Source: Astragalus membranaceus
Lineage: Eukaryota; Streptophyta; Magnoliopsida; Fabales; Fabaceae
Length of the DNA: 64,000 nucleotides
Reading direction: 5' to 3'
Assembly: GCA_039519185.1 (NCBI GenBank)
Contig: CM076849.1
Coordinates: 104,179,077 to 104,243,076, forward strand
The position numbers and the translations under genes were made by a program. Positions 21,113 to 30,735 of this stretch are shown piece after piece. The stretch's first letter is position 1. Every line of letters starts with the position of its first letter. The notes beneath the pieces were generated by a model. The model made no database searches. It was not told the origin of the DNA and worked only from the letters and a program-made list of their open reading frames with translations.

Positions 21113-22747
21113 ATGGCCGAAAAGGATAATCAAGCTCTGAGAGAAGACATTGCAAAGCTGAAGGATCAAATGAGCGAGATGATAGTATTGAAAGATCAAA
21201 TGACCGAGATGATGGCGCTGAAAGATCAAATGTATGAATTCGTAAAACTCCTCGAGAGAAGAAATGTAGATGAAGGTGTTTCGACAGGGAATACTGAGAA
21301 CAATGCTACAAGTCTCCCTCATCCTCCCAGCTCCGAGACTCCATACACTACTGGAGTGAACGTCCAGAGCTACCAATGGCTCCCTTACGGTCTCCCAGCT
21401 GGTTACGCTCCTGCTACCATGGAAGCCAATCCAGAGGAAGGACCTTCGAAAGTCGCTGGACCTTCAGCTCAAAATAGAAATGCAGAAATACCGCGAGTTC
21501 ACTTCTCAAGTCCTGGGACTGCACCACAGGTCATTCCACAGGGTTATACTCCGTCACCAGTAGAAATTCATCATGCTCCTACACCGCCCGCTGCAATGCC
21601 GATGGTTCCTCCCCACTACAACATGAGAGGACCCTCTCATAACTACTCCATGGAGGACTCTCACCCCGAGGACAAATATCAGATACTAGAAGAGCGCCTG
21701 AGAGCAATTGAAGGATCCAATGTCGGCGCAAGGGATGCATACGATCTGTGTCTCGTCCCTAATGTGATTATCCCACCCAAGTTCAAAGTGCCCGACTTTA
21801 ACAAATACAGAGGGGTAACTTGTCCCGCTAGCCATCTGACTATGTATTGCAGAAGAATGGCCGCATTTGCACACGATGACAAACTGCTCGTCCACTACTT
21901 TCAGGACAGCTTGACTGGGGCAGCCTCAAGCTGGTACATGCAGTTGGAACGTACCCACATTCGATGTTGGAAAGATCTGGCCGACGCTTTCTTAAAGCAG
22001 TACAAATACAACATCGATATGGCTCCTGATAGAGCACAGTTGCAGAATATGGTGAAAAGAAACAAAGAATCATTCAAGGAGTATGCCCAGCGTTGGAGAG
22101 GATTGGCAGCACAGGTAGTTCCGCCTCTACTAGAGAAAGAAGTGGTATCCACGTTCATAGATACGTTGCAATCACCCTTCTATGACAGATTAATTGGGAG
22201 CGTATCCTCTAACTTCTCAGACATGATCACCATAGGAGAAAGGTTGGAGAAGGGAATGAGAAACGGGAAAATCTCTCACGGTTCGGCCGAAACCAATAAC
22301 CCAAGGAAGCCCTTCGCAGGATTTGTTAGAAGTAATGAAGGGGAAACCAACTCCATAACAAGATCAGTGAAAGCCTGTTACACTTCCAAAAACCATCCTC
22401 GAGCCCTGCACCTCTCTACCCAAACCACTAAAAGCCATAAACCACCAAACTACCCAGAAAGGAGACATGTACAGTTCGATCCAATTCCCGCATCCTACTC
22501 AGATCTGTTCGACCACCTCACTAGTCACAACCTAATCTCCCCCCGCCCGATGAGGCCCATTGAACCTTCTTTCGTGAGAGGCTATGACCCGAACGCCACT
22601 TGCGAATTTCACGCAGGCGCAATTGGGCATTCAGTAGAAAACTGCAAGGCGCTGAAACATGTGATTCAGGATCTGATCGAATCCAAATGGTTGAGCTTCA
22701 ATGAGGATGCTCCAAATGGAGGCGCTAACATTTTGCCAGGGGCATGA
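21113..22747 (+). CDS. Gag of element B (Tat/Ogre type), truncated by a frameshift
   Basis: A 544-residue protein. The N-terminus (1-55) is a short coiled coil with three LKDQM repeats. A Pro-rich linker follows. The retrotransposon gag core at about residues 215-385 includes the motifs VPDFNKYRG, SWYMQLE, WKDLADAFLKQYKYN and FKEYAQRWRGLAAQV, characteristic of Tat-lineage gag. A short Cys/His patch (CEFHAGAIGHSVENC) lies near residue 500. The frame stops at TGA 22745-22747, but matching sequence (GHEKSFVNA...) continues in another frame to 22886. The stop therefore looks like a one-base frameshift and not the natural end. It starts at the first ATG after the leader. Confidence 0.8.
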   Translation: MAEKDNQALREDIAKLKDQMSEMIVLKDQMTEMMALKDQMYEFVKLLERRNVDEGVSTGNTENNATSLPHPPSSETPYTTGVNVQSYQWLPYGLPAGYAPATMEANPEEGPSKVAGPSAQNRNAEIPRVHFSSPGTAPQVIPQGYTPSPVEIHHAPTPPAAMPMVPPHYNMRGPSHNYSMEDSHPEDKYQILEERLRAIEGSNVGARDAYDLCLVPNVIIPPKFKVPDFNKYRGVTCPASHLTMYCRRMAAFAHDDKLLVHYFQDSLTGAASSWYMQLERTHIRCWKDLADAFLKQYKYNIDMAPDRAQLQNMVKRNKESFKEYAQRWRGLAAQVVPPLLEKEVVSTFIDTLQSPFYDRLIGSVSSNFSDMITIGERLEKGMRNGKISHGSAETNNPRKPFAGFVRSNEGETNSITRSVKACYTSKNHPRALHLSTQTTKSHKPPNYPERRHVQFDPIPASYSDLFDHLTSHNLISPRPMRPIEPSFVRGYDPNATCEFHAGAIGHSVENCKALKHVIQDLIESKWLSFNEDAPNGGANILPGA

Positions 22748-24600
22748 GAAGTCATTCGTCAATGCTTATAAAGGCGATCAAAGGGCTAAAAACAGCATCA
22801 TCAACCTTGTGCACATTTGTCCTGCAACTGAAGCACTCATGAATTGGGAGATTGTTGATTTTCTTGTGATTTTCGGTTCAAAGTAATGTTACGTAATGCA
22901 AATCCTATGGCTCCGCCCAAAGCCTTAGGACATTTCAATAAGGGCACGCATGTTTCTTTCCGGTATCAATATTAATAAAATAGCTTTTTGAATTCTCCAA
23001 TTCCTTCTTTACTCATTTACTCGCTTTACTTCTTTTATCCTTCTTCAATTTCTACTAATGCAGATCTAAATAACTTGTCCTTGAAAATAACGTCGGTAAC
23101 TCATGTCATAACTTTGATTGCCCCATTAATCAAACCAAGGAAGATGTTGAAGATAACTGGGAAACTCTTCCAGAGTTAATGAGAATAATGGAACAAAAGG
23201 ATAAAGTGACCCAGCCTCGCGTGGAATCAAACGAAATGATTAACGTACTTGGGCATAGAAGAAGATAAAAAGGTGTTAAAGTTAACATCACACCCAAAGG
23301 ATAGCAAATCAATAAAGTCCGCTTACATCACCTTGTCTGACCTAAGACGCCCACTGGTGTAACAAATCCGTGATTGTCGAGAAATTTGGTCTGCCGTTAC
23401 GGCTTTCCTAAAAAGATCATCACGGACAATGGTGAAAGGGCCATGTAAGGACTCTAAGTCGAGCATCATGATCCCTTCCCATACCGCCCAAAAAACAAAT
23501 GGGGCAGTTGCAACAACAAATGAAGGATGATAGTGACATTTCACCTCACGTGGAGATCAGACCTAGTTCATACTTCAACAGGGGCAACCCCGTACGATGG
23601 GAGTAGTACTTCCATTAAACCTCACCAAACAAAATAATGGTTGTCTTATGTCATACCAGAAAAGAACAAAGAAAACTTAACAAAAGAAAGTCTTTCCTCA
23701 ACAATTTTAAGGAGACTTGGTGCCTAAGAAAGTCATACCCAAAAGGATTCCCGTAGGAGATGGACCTCGAACTATAAAGGACCTCACATGGTAAAGAAAT
23801 CATTCTCTGGAAGAGCCTTAATTCTCACAAAAATGGACAGGGAAGACCCCCACTCCCGGTGAACTCTGCTTAAAAAAGGAGTATAGAAAAATGAGAAAGA
23901 TGATCCAAGCAAAAATGAGCTCGCTAAGTTGAAAACCCGAAAGGGCGGCCTAGGCAAAAATTAGAGCGACCCGATGGATTGAAAACTCTAAAGGGCGATC
24001 CAGGCAAAAATTAGGGTCAGGAAGTTGGACTAAACAAACATTGAGGCAATCAACACTTCCAAAAGTCGGATGATGAGCGATCAAGGTCGTGAACATGGGT
24101 GGCCGGCACCGTTACTTCAAGGACACTAACTACCGAGAAGTCTGCTTAGTATTTTAGCTCTCCTATTCTTTCAATAAAATTCTTGACGTAATCTTAAGTC
24201 GGTGTGCCTTCTGCACATTTGGCCTCCAATGTCAATATCAAACACTTTCCTTTCTTTTTACTTCCGTCTATTTTTGAAATGATGTTTTGTGATGATTGAT
24301 AATGGATTGTGAAACATGTGGCATAATCAAAAGCATTACAATCATTACGAAATTTCTGAGAATCACAGAAGAGATATAGTCTTTCATTAAAATACCTATA
24401 AAGAAGAAAGGAGTCGCAGGAATAGAGCAATAAATGCGCGATCATCTCAAAGATAAGTCCCAATCATGCGCAATTGACTTAGCAGTACGAATACACTTGA
24501 TAGCCTCATGCTGGAAGTCCTGCGAGTTGAAGGACTAGCAAAAGAGAGGCCCAAAAAGAAAAGCAAAAAAGACCGAAAAAAGGGGGAAAAAAAAGAAGAA
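22748..24600 (+). pseudogene. Decayed pol remnants of element B (integrase C-terminal fragments)
   Basis: No open frame survives, but pieces of integrase can be read in shifting frames: KFGLP then KIITDNG (near 23375-23425), PYRPK...TNGAV (near 23480-23515), STGATPY (near 23577-23600) and GPHMVKKSFSGRALILTK (near 23785-23840). These follow the order of a Tat-type integrase C-terminus. Protease, RT and RNase H are missing, so a large internal deletion happened between gag and integrase. From 23920 a conserved untranslated block (GTTGAAAACCCGAAAGGGCG) begins; its reverse complement is in element C near 36055-36095. Confidence 0.6.
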
Positions 24601-25565
24601 AAGCCAAAAGAAAAATCATCCACATAGCATAAATCATTCCATTATGCATTCACTTACGTTTCATTCATCCCATCGGACACCTACCATTTCACACACCTAT
24701 ATTACACGCATGCATCATTCATCGCATTTTTAGACATGCCAAATATAGATAGCTTTTCCCTTCTCAGGTAAATGCATTCATTAGTTAGGTTTCTAGGCAA
24801 GTACGCCATGTGTCAATCCCAATAATTGGTCCCCTCAAAGTCAATGCTCCAAGCACTGGTCTCATATCACAATTCAGAGTCTCGGACCCCCAGCAGTCCC
24901 TCGCAGCCCCAGCGCTGTCTTAATTTAGACCTCCAATGGTCATTCATTCTAGATCGCACGTCGCTTTATCGAGCAACCGGTGGATCATCCGACCCCAGGT
25001 CCATCAGTTCAGTTCGACCCAGTATGTCAAAGCAACGACTTCGAACTCTACCCTCAAGATCACTATGTCGCCACTGAGCGCGACGGATCATCCGACCCCA
25101 GGTCCTTCAGACTAGCTGTGTCAGCCTAAGACATGGTGGACGTCCTTGGAGGTGAGCAAAATAGGTCAACGACCTGATCCTGCCCCTCCGGCCGCTCGAA
25201 AAAGGCCACCCCCGAGCATACCATTTTACTAGTACCATTGCTAGTTTGTGCTCTTTTGGACCCCCAGTGGTCCTTCAAAGCCCCAGTGCACTTTCGGACC
25301 CCAATTGGTCCTTTAGGGTTTAGGCAACCCCTTGGAGCCCCAGTGCTCCCTTAGAGCCCGAATGCTCTTTTAGAGCCCCAGGGCTCCGCCAGATCCCCAG
25401 TGATCGTTTATTTATTGTTGTCGGTTAACACGTCAAGTGTTAATTGTCCCTCTTTTCCCTAACTCATTTCCCCCCTAAGCAGACAAAATTAGAGTCTATT
25501 CTATCTTTATTTTTATTTCTACTACGAAAATCTGAAAACCATTCACTTTTCTTAGTAAAATAAAA
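24601..25565 (+). other. 3' UTR of element B with short inverted-repeat array
   Basis: Diverged copy of the end of element A (compare 14265-15065). Contains tandem 19-20 bp units with pairing arms such as GGACC/GGTCC and GGAGC/GCTCC at 24894-24941 and 25258-25405. No genes are supported. Confidence 0.6.
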
Positions 25566-25580
25566 ATAAAGAGGGGCAGC
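25566..25580 (+). other. Polypurine tract of element B
   Basis: AATAAAGAGGGGCAGC-like tract immediately before the LTR start TGTTATACCC at 25581; same tract as in A and C. Confidence 0.8.
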
Positions 25581-25856
25581 TGTTATACCCTAATTTTGCC
25601 CGGTCTTTATATCCTAATCGCTTTTGCCCCGTGTCACAAACCCATAGCATTTCAAGCGCTATTCCGTTTAAAGTCAGACCAAATTATCCAATTGGGCCTA
25701 TGTCCAACCCTTTGGGTCTGTTTTTGTTAGCTTGCCTAATTGGGCTTACGCTTAGTGTTTTGAATCAAGTTTTTAATGTTTTGGGTCGTTTGGGCCTACA
25801 TCTAACTTTTGGACCAAAAAGCCATAAAAAAAAGTGATAATAAAATCAGATTAAAG

Positions 25857-25902
<46 letters not shown>

Positions 25903-25909
25903 CAAACAT
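25581..25909 (+). repeat. 3' LTR of element B, first segment
   Basis: Starts TGTTATACCCTAATTTTG and runs into a TA microsatellite (25859-25901), after which a solo LTR is inserted. The LTR resumes at 28886. Confidence 0.75.
25859..25901 (+). repeat. AT microsatellite
   Basis: About 21 uninterrupted AT units, next to the insertion point of the solo LTR. Confidence 0.95.
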
Positions 25910-26753
25910 TGTAACACCCCGGTATTTCTTTAACAAGGAAATACCTAAATATACAATTTGGTGTAAATTAGAGTATAAAAATTCCTGTTCAGATATACAT
26001 CTTTACAAGAAACAGCGGAAACTAATAGATAAAATAATACAAGCTCGAGTCATACGACCGAATATAGATACAACTACAGAAGAACAAGGACAACTATAAA
26101 TGAATCAATCTTCAATCTTCTCCTCGAACCCGACATACCAACTGTGCCGCCTGCTGTCCTTATAACCTGTTCTCTGTTAAAACAACAAATATGGATTGGG
26201 TGAGACAACTTGTCTCAGTGAGTCCTACCGTGCCCCCTCACCGACACTCGGTTCATTTATTAAACCGTTAACAATGTTTAATTAGCTACCACGAGCTATA
26301 GTCGAAATGCCAAGCAAATCGTGTTCTTATCTTAGCTTACATGAAACGGCTGTACAACGACTACGAATCCCGAGTCATAAGCTATAAATCGAAATGCCGA
26401 CTGTACAACGACTACGAATCCCGGCAAATCGTGTTTTCATTTTAGTTTAGCATAAATCGGCTGTACAACGACTACGAATCCCGATAACCCACGAATTGAC
26501 CACGCCAAAACGTATACAGGGCCTAGGTAAGGGGTCATGACTACCCTCCCTAGTATGCTACTTGTCGGGTCGTCACCCAACGCAATACATATGACAATAT
26601 GCATCAAATTCTTGAGAGTTAGATAATTTATATCTTTCGATCACCAAAGGATCATTCACATAGTAATTGGATAAACAATATCCATATCGATCTATAATCC
26701 GTTTTGAGGAATTCATAATTAGACCTCCGGCATTATAATCATATTCAATTGAC

Positions 26754-26787
<34 letters not shown>

Positions 26788-28885
26788 TCAGTCAGTCCAT
26801 CAGTCGGTGTACCCACACGTATACTAGGGTTTCGGTTTTTCAATCAATTATGCTTTCGAAGCCCTTTTCAAAAACATGAGTTGAACAAGTTCAAAATACG
26901 GTTGTCAGCAAGGCAATATCCTTAAAATTGGTTGGGAAGAAGATTAGGAGTGATTCGGGATCGAAAGGAGCGACGAAATGAGAAATCGGAGTTCGGTAAC
27001 AGCAGCTCACGCACGGTCTGTGCCCAGGGGCGCACGACCCGTGCGTGATTTACCAAAACCACACAGCCAACCCGAAGAGGGCGCACGGTCCGTGCCCAGG
27101 GGCGCACGACCCGTGCGGCCTGTGCTGTTACCGAATTCTAGTTTCTCATTCCGCTTTCCATTTCTCGCCCAAATCGAATTCCGATCGTTCTCCAACCTGA
27201 AAACGAATTTAATAAACAACATTCCAGACCATATTCCAGTGAAAGCACTTAAAATCAGAATTTCGTAAATTGTTCAACAATTCAATAAAAACCGTAAAAA
27301 CGCGATATTGCTCAAAAACGGTTTTCGGTTCCAAAATCTTTCGAAAATTGATAATTGCCTTATGACTCAACCCGATATAATTTCAAGACACGAAAAATAT
27401 CCCTATCCGTGAGTAGAACTCACCCGGTTGACGATCTCGCGAGAAATCACGCCGGAACACGGACGGCCGGATTGTAACCACTCGAACAATCCCCGTAGTC
27501 ACGTACACGCTCCTAGTGCCTCCGCATCTGAACTCGATGGGTCCCACATGCACCACCAGTAACTCGATCAAATTCTTGCTACTGAACACTCATCCGGTAC
27601 TTGAGTTGACGAACCTCGAGAATTATGACGAATCGAACTCAATTTTGACGAGCGGGCATACTAGCTTCAAATTTCCATTTCCCAGCATCAGGATCCAGTT
27701 TTGCAATAAGCATAACTTGGTCAATCCGTGACCAAATATACTCAAATCAGTGCCCATTGTGAAGATAATTTCGTCTACTTTCATATGGTCAAGGATTCAC
27801 ACGCATGCATCCAGTGGTTTGGGAGATATTAACAAAACAATATGACTGGTCCAGGACAGTGCTTGATTTTGAACCCGAAACTTTTGGACAGGATATCTCT
27901 CTCATTTCTCCATGAAATCATACGGTTTTTGTACCCAAAATGAAGAGCTTTGTGTCTAGTTTCCAGAGAAACAAGAATCACGATCATCGGAGTTGTGTGT
28001 ATGGAGATACGATGAATTCAATGAAGGTATACCATACGGGTTTCACCCAGAATTCTTGATTGACTTGATCATCATCATCCTCAATCACTTGCTATCACGA
28101 ATTTGAGATCCAACTCCCTGAACCAGCAACTCCACACCCTCCAAAACACCTTCCAATTCATAAAGTAGGCTCAGATTGCCCTCCCCTAGGTTCCACATGA
28201 ACATGCAAGGCTTCCCATTGATCAAAGCTTCATTGTTCTCACTTGGAGCTTCACATTTCGAAAATGGAGAAAAGGAAAGGAGTAGGAATCAGGTTCAGAA
28301 GCTTATATTAACTGAAAGAGGATGGAAAATGGAGTGAAGAGGTGAAGGAATAACCTACATGCAACCAAGTTCAAGGGTGGATCCCCTCCTTTCTCTCCTC
28401 CTTCACATCCCTCCTTCTTCTCCCCTTTCTTCAATTTTTTGTTTTCCTCTCTATTATTTCTAAGTTCTGAAAATGAGGTGAAGAGGGGAGTTCAGCTGGG
28501 GTAAGAATAAGGGCTGAGGGTTAAATGGTGAGGAAATGACCATTTTGCCCTTGGCCCATCTATCCAAGGTTTTTGGTACTAGAACCCCTAAAATCCTATG
28601 GTTTTATACTCGGCAAAGGTTTCTCGACTACCTCTCTCTCGAGTTGCGATTAATCATTTCGTTCAATTGATAAATCTTCGATGTACGGCGAAATGACGAT
28701 TTTACCCTTGCGCTCTAATTGTTCATTTAAATTATGACTAAGCCACAATTAAATGTAGAGTAGGATTTCTTTGGACTTTTCCTCGACTATTACTCCCCAA
28801 GACACGACCGATTATTCCCATAAATAATTACTCGGTCTTAGGCAACATAGTACGAGTCTTTAAAAATTAGGGATGTTACAAACAT
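25905..28885 (-). mobile_element. Solo LTR (Tekay/Del-like) with target site duplication AACAT
   Basis: The LTR is 25910-28880 (2,971 bp), from TGTAACACCCCGG to GGATGTTACA, flanked by AACAT (25905-25909, 28881-28885). It has no internal region or coding sequence, so it is a solo LTR left by LTR-LTR recombination. Minus orientation is inferred because, read that way, it shows the same order as the Tekay LTR: purine-rich leader (28500-28380), GC-rich inverted repeats (27120-27010), short direct repeats (26480-26340) and a GAGAC..CTCACCC motif before the end. Three copies of ACAACGACTACGAATCCCG occur at 26355-26485. Confidence 0.85.
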
Positions 28886-30735
28886 CCCAAAATATAATAA
28901 AAATCAGAATTAATAAAAATTAATTTACAATAATCCAAAAAATCTTAAAAATGCCAAATTGTACAAAAAGTCCAAAAAAAATACAAAATAATAACCAAAA
29001 ATACAAAAAAATCAGAAAAAACGAAAATCACAAAAATACAAAAATAAAATAAGAGCCCATCAGCCCAAAAACAGCAGCTGTGCCTCCTCACTAAGGCTTC
29101 ACCTCCCCAACCCTAATTCAGCAACTTGGTGAGCAAGTTTTCCATCTCCAACCCATGCCCAAGTACCTGAAAATGGAAACAAATATGGAGAAGAAAAACC
29201 CTAATTTTTACCTATATAAACAAGCCTAGACACACTCATAATATACACAGAAAACGGACACAAAATAGACAGTAATTCAGAGCAAAAAAGTTAGGGTTCC
29301 ACACTGAAACCCTAATCACAAAATTCAGAGGCAGAAACAGTCAGTAACAGCAACAAGGTCAGAGCACAGCAGTAACGAATAAGCAAATAGAAAGCGGTTT
29401 TCAGAAGCTAGAGGCCAGGTAGGTCAGGTTCCACTCCAGTATACCTTTTTATTCATTAGAATAGTTTAGGGCTTTGAGATGTGAATATTAGAAATTTTTT
29501 TATTATTAAGAAAACTTAGCAGGATGTAAAATTCACGTTAAATAAAAAAAGAAGAGTAGGTTTATATTATAAAGGAGCTTCTATTGTTGCTGTTGTTGTT
29601 ATAAAAATGTTGATTTAGGATTGTTAAAAAATCGTAGGCTAGCATATGTTTAGAAATTAGTTTTAAAAAACAAGCAAGATAATAAAAACAGAATTAGGAA
29701 TAGAAGAATAGAGGAGAAAAAGAAGTGATAAAAAAGAGAAACAGAATCGCACCATCTCCGACCACCGTAGACGGTGGTCGTTTCCCTTAGACGCGCCGTC
29801 GTCATACCCCCCAACTGAGCCGTCCTGCGTACCCACCATCGTCCTCCCACCGTGAACCACTCACAGAAACAAGAAACAAAAGTAAAGAAGAGGAATCAAA
29901 AAAGGAAAAACAATGGAATCGGAACTCACCCATTTAACTCCGACCACCGTAGACTGTGGTCGTTTCACCAAAGCGCGCCGTCGTCATCCAAATCTGCCGT
30001 CGCGAAACACCGTAGCTCCGTCGGAGTTCCTTCGTTCCCCCAGGTCGTCTCTGTCACCGTCGCGAACAACCGCCTCCACGTTCGGTCCAAGCCTCGCCGG
30101 TCACCATCGTCACCGTCACAAGCACCACGCCCTCCATCATCTCGGTCACACCATCCCTGCAACTCCGGTGCGAAATCCCCCCACGCCGTCGCGAGCCTTT
30201 ATCGCCGTCCACCGTAGACAGCAGCTCCACCATGTCGTTGTCGTTAACCACCAACCCCTTCCCTCCTCCTCTCGCTCCGTAATCTCTCTCTCTCTCTTTC
30301 CGCAAATTTCTCTCTCCCTCTCTCTCTCCGCAAATTTCGCTCTCTCTCCACAAAATGAAGCCGCTGCGGCGCAGCAAGCAGAGGAAATGAAATTAGGTTT
30401 TGTAAAAAACCTTAATTTCCCCATTTATACCTCTCCCATCTTTTTTTTTCTTCTGTTTTTTAAAAAAAAACTAATAAAAATAATCGATAAATATTTCATT
30501 TTCAAAAATATAAATAGGGGACTAAGTCGACTATCCAGTCGGGTTAGTCTGTTTTTTAGGTCACTAATGAACCGTTACGGATCATGTCCTAAAATCCCTA
30601 TTTAAAACTAACAATTTCTAAATCTAAATAAACACAAACACATTTCCTTCCACAAATCAAAATTTCAAAATAGGGGACTAAGCCGACTGTACAGACGGGT
30701 TAGTCAGCGTTCTAGGATGAATGAGCCGTACGGCT
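28886..30735 (+). repeat. 3' LTR of element B, middle segment
   Basis: Contains the TATA box (TATATAA, 29213-29219), a hairpin built on TTAGGG/CCCTAA (29291-29315), a duplicated CGACCACCGT inverted repeat (29759-29780 and again near 29940) and two of the three folded modules (30513-30604; the second is cut at 30735). From 30247 it matches the 5' LTR remnant at 18969. Open frames here are Ser/Pro-rich low-complexity readings of CT-rich DNA and are not supported as genes. Confidence 0.8.
29213..29219 (+). promoter_or_regulatory. TATA box of element B LTR
   Basis: TATATAA in 'tacctatataaacaagcc', followed within 80 bp by the TTAGGG/CCCTAA hairpin, as in solo LTR D. Confidence 0.55.

Noticed and set aside
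25809..26099. Frame containing a long Ile-Tyr run
   Set aside because: It translates an AT microsatellite and crosses a solo LTR boundary.
29913..30605. 230-residue frame in LTR B
   Set aside because: Low-complexity Ser/Pro/His reading of CT-rich LTR leader; the homologous part of the left LTR (18969 onward) does not keep the frame as a gene and no family is recognised.
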